Of a stretch of DNA of 19,922 nt, positions 13,426-19,922 are shown piece after piece. The position numbers were made by a program, and so were the translations under genes. How positions within the stretch are numbered: position 1 is the first letter of the stretch; each line of letters opens with the position of its first letter. Origin of the DNA: Clostridiales bacterium (GTDB lineage Bacteria; Bacillota; Clostridia; Christensenellales; Aristaeellaceae); NCBI GenBank assembly GCA_004556985.1, contig SFFC01000079.1:1-19922 (forward strand), written 5' to 3'. Below the pieces are notes generated by a model. The model made no database searches. It worked only from the letters and a program-made list of their open reading frames with translations, and was not told the origin of the DNA.

Positions 13426-15340
13426 ATGCCTTTTCGTCCTCCCCCGCCGTCTCCTGCGGGTGATAATGCGCCCAGATGACCTGCGCCTGCGCCATGCCGA
13501 TGCCCTCTGCCGCGCAGAGCGCCTCCGGCGTCGCCGCCGCGATGGCTGCAATGGATTTGAACTGCGCCAGCAGCGCACGCCGCCGCGCCGGGCCGATGCC
13601 CGGGATATCCTCGAGCGAGGAATGCATACCGGCCTTCTGGCGCAGATTCCGGTGGTGCGTGATGCCGAAGCGGTGCGCCTCGTCGCGGATGCGCTGGATC
13701 AGGTGCAGTGCTGGCGATTTTCGGTCGAGCAGGATGCTCTCCTCCCGGTCGGGCAGGAAGATCTCCTCCAGCCGCTTGGCCAGGCCGAAGATCGGGATGT
13801 CAAAGCCCACGGCGAGCATCGCCTCGCGCGCAAAGCGCAGCTGCTGCGGGCCGCCGTCGATCAAAATGAGATCGGGCAGGTCGGCAAAGCCTGTCAGCGG
13901 CGGCGCGCCCTCGGGCAGCGAGCCGTCCGGCAAAAGCTGTCCCTTTTCGATGAGCGCCTCGCGCTCCTGCCTGGCGCGCGTCAGGCGCCTTGTGAGCACC
14001 TCGTTCATCGAGGCAAAGTCGTTCGCGCCCTCGACGGTCTTGATGCGGAAGTGGCGGTACTCGCGGTGTGCAGCCTCGCCATCGATGGCCACGACCATGC
14101 TCGCCACGGAGAGCACGCCCTGCGTGTTGGAGATGTCGTAGCCCTCGATGCGCCGCGGCACGGTCGTCATGCCCACGGCCTCGGCCAGCGCCGCGCAGGC
14201 GCCTGTCGTGCGCTCCTTCTGGCGGGAGAGGTGCGCGTTGCGCTTGTCCAGCGCGTCCCGCGCATTCTTGAGCGCGAGCTCCACGAGCTTGTGCTTGGTG
14301 CCGCGCTGCGGCTCGCGCAGCGCAACCTTCCCGACCTCGCGGCGGGAGGAAAGCACCTGCGCGACATCCTCCGCCTGCTCCGGCAGCTCGAGGCAGAGCA
14401 CCTCGGAGGCGGGCTGGCGGCCGTCGTCGTAGAACTGGAGCAGGAACGGCCCGATCACCTGCGACGGGCTCTGGTCGCCCGCGCCCTCCAGCGCGTAATG
14501 CTCTGCGCCGATCATCCGTCCGCCGCGCACGAAGACGACCTCGACCATCGCGTCGATGCCGTCGCTGACGCTGGCGACGATGTCCTGGTCGCCGCCGCGC
14601 ACGTTGATCGCCTTCTGCCGCTCCATCAGGCTCTGCACGTCGCGGATGCGGTCGCGCAGCTGCGCCGCCTGCTCAAAGCGCATTTCCTTCGCCGCGCGGG
14701 TCATCTCCGCGCTCAGGCGGTCGACGACCGCGTCGCAGCGCCCGCCGAGAAAGTCGACAACCTCGGAGACGACCCCGGCATATGCCTGCGGCGTCGTCAG
14801 CCCCGCGCAGGGCGCGAGGCATTCGCCCAGCTGATGATGCAGGCAGGGGCGCCTGTTCATGCCGGGCGCAATCGCCATCGCGCAGGTGCGCAGCGGGAAC
14901 AGCCCGCGCAGCACGTCGAGCACCTCGCGCACGCCCGTCGCGCCCATGTAGGGGCCGAAGTATTTCGCGCCGTCCTTCTGCACGCGGCGCACGAGCTCCA
15001 CGCGCGGGTAGGGCTGCGTGACGTCGATGCGCAGATACGGGTAGTGCTTGTCGTCCTTGAGCAGGATGTTGTACTGCGGCCTGTGCAGCTTGATCAGGTT
15101 GCATTCGAGGATCAGCGCCTCCAGGTTCGTGTCGCAGAGCACGATGTCGAAGTCGTCAATGCGCGCGACCATCGCCCGCACCTTGACGGTATGATCCCTA
15201 TTCTGATGAAAGTACTGGCTGACGCGGTTTTTAAGGTTGACCGCCTTGCCGACGTAGATGATTTTGCCCTCGCTCTTCATCAGGTAGCAGCCCGGGCAGG
15301 TCGGCAGCTTTTCGATTTTCAGTCTGAGCAGATCGTTCAT
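13424..15340 (-). CDS. uvrC: Excinuclease ABC subunit C
   Basis: UvrC makes the incisions in nucleotide excision repair together with UvrA and UvrB. The 638-residue protein has the full layout. An N-terminal GIY-YIG nuclease spans about 12-92 (GCYLMKSEGKIIYVGKAVNL, Arg39, Glu79). Four cysteines (153, 166, 174, 178) fit the known iron-sulfur site. The UvrB-contact helix pair lies around 208-241 (AAKEMRFEQAAQLRDRI). The RNase H-like C-terminal nuclease includes IEGYDISNTQG and LILIDGGPQQL, and helix-hairpin-helix motifs follow at the end (LEDIPGIGPARRRALL). The ATG at 15340 begins the standard N-terminus but has no ribosome site at normal distance; GGAGGTGAA is about 25 nt upstream, separated by a hairpin. 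Confidence 0.97.
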   Translation of the reverse strand: MNDLLRLKIEKLPTCPGCYLMKSEGKIIYVGKAVNLKNRVSQYFHQNRDHTVKVRAMVARIDDFDIVLCDTNLEALILECNLIKLHRPQYNILLKDDKHYPYLRIDVTQPYPRVELVRRVQKDGAKYFGPYMGATGVREVLDVLRGLFPLRTCAMAIAPGMNRRPCLHHQLGECLAPCAGLTTPQAYAGVVSEVVDFLGGRCDAVVDRLSAEMTRAAKEMRFEQAAQLRDRIRDVQSLMERQKAINVRGGDQDIVASVSDGIDAMVEVVFVRGGRMIGAEHYALEGAGDQSPSQVIGPFLLQFYDDGRQPASEVLCLELPEQAEDVAQVLSSRREVGKVALREPQRGTKHKLVELALKNARDALDKRNAHLSRQKERTTGACAALAEAVGMTTVPRRIEGYDISNTQGVLSVASMVVAIDGEAAHREYRHFRIKTVEGANDFASMNEVLTRRLTRARQEREALIEKGQLLPDGSLPEGAPPLTGFADLPDLILIDGGPQQLRFAREAMLAVGFDIPIFGLAKRLEEIFLPDREESILLDRKSPALHLIQRIRDEAHRFGITHHRNLRQKAGMHSSLEDIPGIGPARRRALLAQFKSIAAIAAATPEALCAAEGIGMAQAQVIWAHYHPQETAGEDEKA

Positions 15341-15345
15341 CGCAT

Positions 15346-15416
15346 CTGCGGCCCGAGGCCGCCTTCACCTCCGAACAGCTTGGCATACCGCCATCTCCAT
15401 GCACCCGAGGCCGCAG
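15346..15416 (-). other. Structured leader upstream of uvrC
   Basis: GCGGCC-CGA-GGCCGC (15349-15363) forms a short hairpin that sits between GGAGGTGAA and the uvrC start. CTGCGGCC (15346-15353) can alternatively pair with GGCCGCAG (15409-15416). The two foldings exclude each other. No gene is seen in this ~100-bp stretch. Confidence 0.4.
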
Positions 15417-15440
15417 CCCGGTGCAATCTCTCCGCAAACC

Positions 15441-15466
15441 AAAAGCGGGACGGCAATCCCGTCCCG
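15441..15466 (-). terminator. Terminator after the DUF1292 gene
   Basis: CGGGACGG (15446-15453) and CCGTCCCG (15459-15466) form an 8-bp stem with a 5-base loop. In the minus direction CTTTTGGTTT follows. It begins 7 bp after the stop codon and would separate this gene from uvrC, perhaps incompletely. Confidence 0.78.
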
Positions 15467-15472
15467 TCGGTT

Positions 15473-15799
15473 TTATTCCTCGTCGTCCTCTTCGCCGTCT
15501 TCTCCGTCCTCGTCAAAGCGCGTGCGGACGACCTGGATGAGCTTCTCCATCAGCGCCTCGTCGGGCGGGACAAACTCCTCCATCTCCTCGCCGTTTTCGT
15601 CGGTGAAGGCGTTGATCTTCATGATATATACCGGATCGTCGTCGGGATCGTCGTCCGACGGGTTTTCCCTGGCGTCGCACAGCGCGGCAAACTCCTCGCC
15701 GTTGTAGAAGAAATAGTCCATCACCTCAAGCAGCAGCGTGTTGCCGGCCTCGTCGGTAAATTCCACCACGTCGCGCTCTTCCATTTCCTCGGGCGTCAT
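15473..15799 (-). CDS. DUF1292 family protein (YrzB-like)
   Basis: This 108-residue, strongly acidic cytoplasmic protein starts MTPEEMEERDVVEFTDEAGN and matches the DUF1292 family, widespread in Bacillota. Its core has the typical beta pattern LLLEVMDYFFYNGEEFAAL (22-40), then an Asp-rich loop (DDDPDDDPVYIMK) and an acidic C-terminal tail. The start is the ATG at 15799 with AGGAGG 9 nt upstream. It has its own promoter, divergent from the two-component system, and lies upstream of uvrC. In many Firmicutes these proteins neighbour mreB-, ruvX- or alaS-linked genes, which are not seen here. The function is unknown. Confidence 0.85.
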   Translation of the reverse strand: MTPEEMEERDVVEFTDEAGNTLLLEVMDYFFYNGEEFAALCDARENPSDDDPDDDPVYIMKINAFTDENGEEMEEFVPPDEALMEKLIQVVRTRFDEDGEDGEEDDEE

Positions 15800-15839
15800 C
15801 GATAAAAACCTCCTGTCCGCATGAGTGTCATGCTGCTTC

Positions 15840-15868
15840 ATTATACCCGCTCGGCCGCCAAAAAGCAA
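15840..15868 (-). promoter_or_regulatory. Promoter of the DUF1292 gene
   Basis: On the minus strand TTGCTT (15863-15868) and a perfect TATAAT (15840-15845) are 17 bp apart, about 40 bp before the start codon. Confidence 0.82.
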
Positions 15869-15921
15869 GGGCCGCGCCGCCCGTGCGCAAAGATGCCCTT
15901 CCCTTTTTCCTCGCGCTTTGC

Positions 15922-15927
15922 TATACT
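15922..15927 (+). promoter_or_regulatory. -10 box of the response-regulator operon
   Basis: TATACT lies 39 bp before the TTG start; a poor -35 candidate (TTCCCT, 15899-15904) is 17 bp upstream. It is divergent from the DUF1292 promoter. Confidence 0.5.
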
Positions 15928-15966
15928 GACTCTGCCGGATCGCCCGGATGAAGGGAGAGGATCGCC

Positions 15967-16635
15967 TTGTACCGCATTCTGATCGTCGAGGACGACGCCG
16001 CCATCGCCGCGGAGCTCTCGCGCCATATCGCCTCCTGGGGCTTTTCCGTGCGCGCCTGCGAGGACTTTGCCCGCGTGATGGAGGCGTTTTCCGCGTTTGA
16101 CCCGCAGCTCGTGCTGCTGGATCTCTCGCTGCCGCTCTTTGACGGCTACCACTGGTGCCGCGAGATCCGCCGCGTCTCGGGCGTGCCAATCGTCTTCCTC
16201 TCCAGCGCCTCGGACAATCTGAACATCGTCACCGCCATGACCCTGGGCGCGGACGACTTCATCGCCAAGCCGTTTGACCTGACCGTGCTGCACGCCAAGC
16301 TGCTGGCGCTGCTACGCCGGGCCTACGACTTTTCCGGCACGCCCGCGCTCACGGCGCGGGGCGCGACGCTCAGGGCGTCGGATGCCTCGCTCGTCTTTGA
16401 GGGCAGCCGCCTGCCGCTCTCGCGCAACGAATACGGCATCCTGCAGACGCTGCTGGAGCGGCGCGGGCAGATCGTCAGCCGCGAGGCGCTGATGGAGCGC
16501 CTCTGGGCGACGGACAGCTTTGTCGATGAGAACACGCTGAGCGTCAACGTCAACCGCCTGCGCAAAAAGCTCGATGCCTTCGGCCTGAGCGGCCTGATCG
16601 AAACCCGCAAGGGCCTGGGCTACATCATCGAATAG
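15967..16635 (+). CDS. BceR-like response regulator (OmpR family)
   Basis: The 222-residue regulator has a receiver domain (1-118) with the acidic pocket VEDD (7-10), phospho-acceptor Asp52 in LLDLSLP, and Lys101 in AKPFD. A winged-helix DNA-binding domain (about 130-222) ends VNVNRLRKKL...IETRKGLGYIIE. This matches regulators of Bce-type peptide-detoxification modules. It starts with TTG at 15967 after GGGAGAGGA. The kinase gene follows after 10 bp, and the kinase ribosome site overlaps this gene's stop. The probable target is the operator at 18066-18103 in front of the ABC transporter. Confidence 0.92.
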   Translation: MYRILIVEDDAAIAAELSRHIASWGFSVRACEDFARVMEAFSAFDPQLVLLDLSLPLFDGYHWCREIRRVSGVPIVFLSSASDNLNIVTAMTLGADDFIAKPFDLTVLHAKLLALLRRAYDFSGTPALTARGATLRASDASLVFEGSRLPLSRNEYGILQTLLERRGQIVSREALMERLWATDSFVDENTLSVNVNRLRKKLDAFGLSGLIETRKGLGYIIE

Positions 16636-16645
16636 GAGGCCGGTT

Positions 16646-17632
16646 ATGCGCGCGTTTTTCGCTTATCTGCGCGGGCGCAGAATCGTCCTGCTCCCCGCCG
16701 CGTTTGTGCTGGTCTTCACCCTCGTGCTCGCGCTGTTTGCGCTGCCGCTGGGCGCGCTTCTCTATGCGGCGCTGCTGTGCGCCGCCGTCTATCTGCCTCT
16801 GCTCCTGGCGGACTTTTCGCGTCATGAACGCCGCAGGCAGCTCTACCTGCGCCAGGACGCCGCCTCTGTCTCCGCAGACAGCCTGCCCGCATCGCTTGAC
16901 GGCGTCGAGGACGCGCTGCAGGCGCTGCTTCTGGATGCCCTCGCCAGCCGGGAGACCGCGAGCAGCGAAACAGAGGCCCGCTGCAGCGAGCGCATCGGCT
17001 ATTACACGATCTGGGCGCACCAGATCAAGACGCCCATCGCCGCCATGCGCCTGATGCTTGCCGGGCGCGACGACGCCGACGCCCGCGCGCTCGCCTCGGA
17101 GCTCTCGCGCGTGGAGCGCTATGTCGAGATGGCGATGTGCTACCTGCGCCTGGATGGCAGCGCGACGGACTACGTCTTTGCCCGCGTGCCGCTGGAGCCG
17201 CTCGTGCGCGGCTGCGCGCGCAAATTCGCGCCGCAGTTCATCGCCAAGCGCCTGCGCCTGCGCGTCGATCCGCTGCCCGGGGAGGCGCTGACCGACGAAA
17301 AATGGCTGGCGTTTGTGCTGGAGCAGTTGCTCTCCAACGCGGTCAAGTACACGCCCGCCGGCGGCGAGGTACACATCGGCCTTGCTGCGCCGCTGACGCT
17401 CTTTCTCGAGGACACGGGCATCGGCATCGCCAAAGAGGACATCCCGCGCATCTTCGACCAGGGCTTCACGGGCCTCAACGGCCGCGCAGACAAGCGCGCC
17501 AGCGGCATCGGGCTCTACCTCTGCGGGCGTGTTTGCAAAAACCTCGGCCACACGCTGCGCTGCCAAAGCGAGGTGGGCCGGGGCACGCGCATGGAGATCG
17601 GCCTTTCCTGCCGGGCGCTGGAAAAGGAATAG
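16646..17632 (+). CDS. BceS-like sensor histidine kinase
   Basis: This 328-residue membrane kinase has two closely spaced membrane segments (about 13-33 and 35-55) and almost no outside loop, as in intramembrane-sensing kinases that take their signal from a BceAB transporter. The dimerisation helix reads IGYYTIWAHQIKTPIAAM, with His125 as phosphorylation site. The ATP-binding domain has Asn231 (LLSNAVKYTP), DTGIG (256-260), IFDQGFTG (269-276) and SGIGLYL (286-292). AGGAGG overlaps the previous stop codon and lies 6 nt before the ATG. The transporter it should pair with starts 580 bp downstream, beyond the small toxin-antitoxin-like locus. Confidence 0.93.
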   Translation: MRAFFAYLRGRRIVLLPAAFVLVFTLVLALFALPLGALLYAALLCAAVYLPLLLADFSRHERRRQLYLRQDAASVSADSLPASLDGVEDALQALLLDALASRETASSETEARCSERIGYYTIWAHQIKTPIAAMRLMLAGRDDADARALASELSRVERYVEMAMCYLRLDGSATDYVFARVPLEPLVRGCARKFAPQFIAKRLRLRVDPLPGEALTDEKWLAFVLEQLLSNAVKYTPAGGEVHIGLAAPLTLFLEDTGIGIAKEDIPRIFDQGFTGLNGRADKRASGIGLYLCGRVCKNLGHTLRCQSEVGRGTRMEIGLSCRALEKE

Positions 17633-17654
17633 GGAGTCCCAAACCGAGACTCCC
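17632..17654 (+). terminator. Weak hairpin at end of the two-component operon
   Basis: GGGAGTC (17632-17638) and GACTCCC (17648-17654) pair across nine bases, starting at the last base of the kinase stop codon. No T-run follows, so termination is doubtful. Confidence 0.45.
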
Positions 17655-17696
17655 CTGCTCCAATGATTGCCAACTGAAAAGGCGCCGCTCGCCTTC

Positions 17697-17725
17697 TTGC
17701 TTCCGTCCCAAAAAGGTGCTATGAT
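17697..17725 (+). promoter_or_regulatory. Promoter of the small hydrophobic peptide gene
   Basis: TTGCTT (17697-17702) and TATGAT (17720-17725) are 17 bp apart. Transcription should begin near 17732, giving a leader of about 72 bases. Confidence 0.72.
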
Positions 17726-17761
17726 GGTATGCGTAGGCAGGAAGGTATCCAACGGGACGGT

Positions 17762-17793
17762 CTCTCTTGCGGCAGCGTACAACCACAAGAGAG
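17762..17793 (+). promoter_or_regulatory. Leader hairpin covering the toxin ribosome site
   Basis: CTCTCTTG (17762-17769) pairs perfectly with CAAGAGAG (17786-17793). The right arm contains most of the ribosome site AGAGAGGTGA that serves the ATG at 17804. Such shielding is typical of type I toxin mRNAs. Confidence 0.65.
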
Positions 17794-17803
17794 GTGATGC
17801 GTC

Positions 17804-17896
17804 ATGACCAACGTAGAGTTGCTCAATACGTTGCTGACAATCGCCGGATTTACGCTCAGCGTCATTGCGCTGTGTATATCCTTTAAAAAGCGATAA
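17804..17896 (+). CDS. Small hydrophobic peptide, probable type I toxin (holin-like)
   Basis: The frame encodes 30 residues: MTNVELLNTL, then a single membrane segment (about 6-26, including TIAGFTLSVIALCISF) and a basic end (FKKR). This shape matches the short putative holin-like/TxpA-BsrG-type membrane toxins of Bacillota. GAGAGGTGA lies 7 nt before the ATG and is covered by the leader hairpin. GC content is 44% by count, visibly lower than the neighbouring GC-rich genes, suggesting a separate origin. It has its own promoter and a terminator shared with a convergent RNA. The setting supports toxin identity; toxicity itself is inferred. It could alternatively be a small regulatory membrane peptide for the neighbouring Bce kinase or transporter. 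Confidence 0.72.
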   Translation: MTNVELLNTLLTIAGFTLSVIALCISFKKR

Positions 17897-17899
17897 GCA

Positions 17900-17997
17900 T
17901 TTAAAAACCGCCTGCAGAGCTCACCTGCCGGCGGTTTTGTAGCCCCAGTCAGAGCTGCTGTGGGTGAAGACCACCCCGAAGGCTCGTGAACCTTCCT
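17900..17997 (-). ncRNA. Probable antisense antitoxin RNA
   Basis: A consensus promoter at 18004-18032 would start an RNA near 17997. It would end at the T-run after the hairpin at 17938-17904, giving about 95-100 nt. It is convergent with the toxin gene and overlaps the 3' end of its mRNA through the shared terminator, as RatA does with txpA and SR4 with bsrG. It has no plausible open frame with a ribosome site. Internal folding such as GGGTG-GTCTT-CACCC is visible. Confidence 0.62.
17904..17938. terminator. Bidirectional terminator shared by toxin mRNA and antisense RNA
   Basis: AAAACCGCC (17904-17912) and GGCGGTTTT (17930-17938) form a 9-bp stem, extended by GCAG/CTGC inside. Both strands have T-runs after the stem. 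It begins 8 bp after the toxin stop codon. Confidence 0.88.
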
Positions 17998-18003
17998 GCC
18001 TAC

Positions 18004-18032
18004 ATTGTACGCCATCGGCCCGTTTCTGTCAA
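18004..18032 (-). promoter_or_regulatory. Promoter of the antisense RNA
   Basis: On the minus strand a perfect TTGACA (18027-18032) and TACAAT (18004-18009) are exactly 17 bp apart. It is the strongest promoter match in this intergenic region and points toward the toxin gene, with no protein gene between. Confidence 0.85.
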
Positions 18033-18065
18033 GGCAGAAGCGGGCCGGCTTCGTCCTGCCTCTAT

Positions 18066-18103
18066 CTTACAAAAATGTAAGCCAGGCATCGCCAAACTGT
18101 AAG
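18066..18103 (+). promoter_or_regulatory. BceR-type operator upstream of the ABC transporter
   Basis: CTTACA-AAAA-TGTAAG (18066-18081) fits the inverted-repeat pattern TNACA-N4-TGTAA reported for BceR-like regulators. A further half-site TGTAAG lies at 18098-18103, 22 bp (two helical turns) after the first TGTAAG, resembling the secondary site described for these promoters. A weak -10 candidate (TATCCT, 18136-18141) with no good -35 suits an activated promoter. Confidence 0.78.
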
Positions 18104-18215
18104 GCCGATCGATGGCGCCGCGGGCCGCTCTGCGCTATCCTATTCCCATCCGCCGGCGCAGCGCTCACGCAAGCCCTGATCCCGGCGCAAAGCAACACAG
18201 GGAGGACAGCATATC

Positions 18216-18980
18216 ATGCCGATACTTGAAGTCAATCAGCTCAAAAAGACCTACAGAACGCGTATGGGCGGCGCGGCCGTTCAGGCGCTGACGGATGTGA
18301 CCTTTCAGGTCGAGGAGGGGGAGTTCGTCGCCATCATGGGCGAATCCGGCTCGGGCAAGACGACGCTGCTCAACATCCTCGCGGGCCTGACGAAGCCCAC
18401 GGGCGGGCAGGTGCTCTTGGGCGGGCGGGACATGGCGTCCGTCCCCGAGCGGGAGATGGCGGCGTTCCGCCGGGAGCACCTCGGCTTCGTCTTTCAGGAG
18501 TTCAACCTGCTGGACACCTTCACCCTGCGCGACAACATCCTGCTGCCGCTCGTGCTCTCGGGCATGAGCCCGATGGATATGGAGCCGCGCGCGGCGCGCC
18601 TCTGCGCCCGGCTGGGCATCGGCGAGCTGCTTGACAAGTATCCCTACGAGGTCTCCGGCGGGCAGAAGCAGCGCGCCGCCGTCGCGCGGGCGCTGATCAC
18701 CAACCCGCGCCTCGTGCTCGCCGACGAACCGACCGGTGCGCTCGATTCCCGCGCCTCCGAGGAGCTGCTCTCGCTCTTTTCCCAGATCAACGCCTGCGGA
18801 CAGACGCTGCTGATGGTCACGCATTCCATCCGCGCGGCCTGCTACGCCTCGCGCGTCCTCTTCATCAAGGACGGCGCGGTCTTCCATCAGCTCTACCGCG
18901 GCGACATCAGCCGCGAGGCCATGTACCAGAAGATATCGGACACGCTGACGCTGCTGACGACGGGCGGTGATCGCGCATGA
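18216..18980 (+). CDS. BceA-like ABC transporter ATPase
   Basis: This 254-residue ATPase belongs to the MacB/LolD-like group that pairs with FtsX-type permeases. It has Walker A GESGSGKT (42-49), Q-loop Gln94 (FVFQEFNLLD), signature VSGGQKQR (146-153), Walker B LVLADEP (166-172), D-loop GALDS, and switch His203 (VTHS). It should power removal of cell-wall-targeting peptide antibiotics from their lipid targets, as in BceAB. GGAGGACAGC precedes the ATG at 18216. The permease start overlaps its stop (ATGA), so the two are coupled. The upstream operator suggests control by the response regulator at 15967-16635. The peptide substrate is not predictable. Confidence 0.94.
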   Translation: MPILEVNQLKKTYRTRMGGAAVQALTDVTFQVEEGEFVAIMGESGSGKTTLLNILAGLTKPTGGQVLLGGRDMASVPEREMAAFRREHLGFVFQEFNLLDTFTLRDNILLPLVLSGMSPMDMEPRAARLCARLGIGELLDKYPYEVSGGQKQRAAVARALITNPRLVLADEPTGALDSRASEELLSLFSQINACGQTLLMVTHSIRAACYASRVLFIKDGAVFHQLYRGDISREAMYQKISDTLTLLTTGGDRA

Positions 18981-19922
18981 ATCTCTCGCTGTATGCGCGC
19001 CTGGCGGCGGACAACATCCGCAAGCAGCGCCGCCTGTATGCGCCCTATCTGCTCTCCGGCTGCGCGATGGCCGCCATCACCACCGTGCTCGCCTACCTGA
19101 CCGGCGACCCGGCCATCCGCTCGATGCCCGGCGGCGACAGCCTGGTCATGATGCTGAATTTCGGCATCTGGGTCATGATCCTCTTCTCCGCGATCTTCCT
19201 GCTCTACACGAGCTCGTTTCTGATGAAGCAGCGCAACCGTGAGCTGGGCCTGTACAACATGCTGGGCATGAGCAAGCGCCACGTCGCCCATGTCGTGCTT
19301 TGGGAAACGCTGCTGTGCGCGGCGGTCTCCATCGCCTTTGGGCTGCTGCTGGGCGCGCTGCTGGCCAAGGCCTTTCAGCTCGGGCTGCTGCGCTTGTGCG
19401 GCCAGGCCGCGGAGGGCAGCTTCTCCCTCTCGCCCCGCATGCTTGCGGACATGGCGCTCCTCTTCCTGGCGATCTACGCGCTCATCGCGCTGCGCTCAAT
19501 CGTCCATGTCCTGCGCTCCAGCCCACTTAGGCTGATGGAAAGCAGCCGGGCCGGCGACAAGCCGCCGCGCCTTCTGCCGCTCTACGCGCTGCTGGGCGCG
19601 GCGATGCTCATCGCAGGCTACGTCATGGCTGTCTCGACGCGCAACGCCATGGAGGCGCTCTCCCTCTTCTTCATCGCCGTCCTGCTGGTCATCGGCGGCA
19701 CGGCGCTCTGCTTTGAGAGCGGCAGTGTCTTCCTGCTCGGCCTGATGCAGAAGAACAAGCGCTACTACTACAGGCCGAACCACTTCATCGCCGTCTCCGG
19801 CATGCGCTACCGCATGATGCGCAGCGGCGCGTCGCTCTCCGTCATCTGCATCCTCTCCACGATGGTGCTGGTGACGCTCTCCAGCGTGCTGTGCCTGTAT
19901 GTCGGCGCGGAGGACATGCTCA
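18977..19922 (+). CDS. BceB-like FtsX-type ABC permease (partial, cut by right edge)
   Basis: The frame starts with ATG at 18977, overlapping the ATPase stop, and is open to the window end: 315 residues of what is normally a 620-670-residue protein. It starts MNLSLYARLAADNIRKQRRL, then membrane segments (about 21-43 and 60-82), the FtsX-like stretch MKQRNRELGLYNMLGMSKRH (83-102) that contacts the ATPase, and further segments near 109-132, 151-171, 190-210 and 217-240. The part just before the edge, NHFIAVSGMRYRMMRSGASL, is typical of BceB. The large outside domain that contacts peptide and kinase lies beyond the edge. Confidence 0.93.
   Translation, partial: MNLSLYARLAADNIRKQRRLYAPYLLSGCAMAAITTVLAYLTGDPAIRSMPGGDSLVMMLNFGIWVMILFSAIFLLYTSSFLMKQRNRELGLYNMLGMSKRHVAHVVLWETLLCAAVSIAFGLLLGALLAKAFQLGLLRLCGQAAEGSFSLSPRMLADMALLFLAIYALIALRSIVHVLRSSPLRLMESSRAGDKPPRLLPLYALLGAAMLIAGYVMAVSTRNAMEALSLFFIAVLLVIGGTALCFESGSVFLLGLMQKNKRYYYRPNHFIAVSGMRYRMMRSGASLSVICILSTMVLVTLSSVLCLYVGAEDML

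Larger units (their letters stand above)
17733..18003. repeat. 14-bp inverted repeat bounding the toxin-antitoxin-like locus
   Basis: GTAGGCAGGAAGGT at 17733-17746 recurs inverted at 17990-18003 (ACCTTCCTGCCTAC) without mismatch. The copies lie at the 5' ends of the two convergent transcription units. They could allow long-range folding of a read-through RNA, or mark the ends of an inserted cassette. Confidence 0.8.

Noticed and set aside
12614..15805. Open frame of about 1063 codons on the plus strand
   Set aside because: It runs antisense to uvrC and the DUF1292 gene and overlaps the AraC-type gene in another frame. Composition is Arg/Ala/His-rich without domains, a common effect of high GC.

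Overview
The window looks like chromosomal DNA from a high-GC member of the Bacillota (Clostridia), perhaps a gut lineage such as Christensenellales. The lineage is inferred from strong AGGAGG-type ribosome sites, frequent TTG and GTG starts, a DUF1292 protein, a Bce-type antimicrobial-peptide module and a holin-like type I toxin. The species cannot be read from the sequence.

Layout. (a) 1-5690, minus strand: a sugar-uptake operon with a near-consensus promoter. It encodes a secreted solute-binding protein, an intercistronic hairpin, a MalF-like permease, a MalG-like permease with a large extra N-terminal region, and an N-acetylhexosamine 1-kinase-like (NahK/LnpB-like) enzyme. After a long hairpin comes a regulator-like gene that appears broken and runs off the left edge. 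(b) 5799-6605, minus: type I 3-dehydroquinate dehydratase (aroD) with an atypical catalytic-His loop. (c) 6774-10654, plus: pentahaem nitrite reductase NrfA, a 94-bp tandem repeat array, and the System II cytochrome c maturation pair resB-ccsA, which would attach haem to NrfA. No NrfH partner is present. The ccsA frame lacks its usual last membrane segment and runs through a complete tRNA-Leu(UAA) gene. (d) 10700-13425, plus: tRNA terminator, a ComM/YifB AAA+ protein, and an AraC regulator with a probable effector domain, ending at a terminator shared with convergent uvrC. (e) 13424-15868, minus: a DUF1292 protein, then uvrC. (f) 15922-19922, plus: a Bce-type detoxification module (response regulator, short sensor kinase, ABC ATPase, and an FtsX-like permease cut by the right edge). 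An apparent BceR-type operator precedes the ATPase gene.

The most notable find is inside the Bce module, between kinase and ATPase genes, at about 17697-18032. It is a compact locus with all the parts of a type I toxin-antitoxin system. There is a 30-residue hydrophobic peptide gene, a leader hairpin that covers its ribosome site, a convergent consensus promoter for a roughly 100-nt antisense RNA, a shared bidirectional terminator, and a 14-bp inverted repeat at the two ends. Other points of interest are the ccsA/tRNA junction, the near-identical 94-bp repeats, and the enlarged MalG-like permease.
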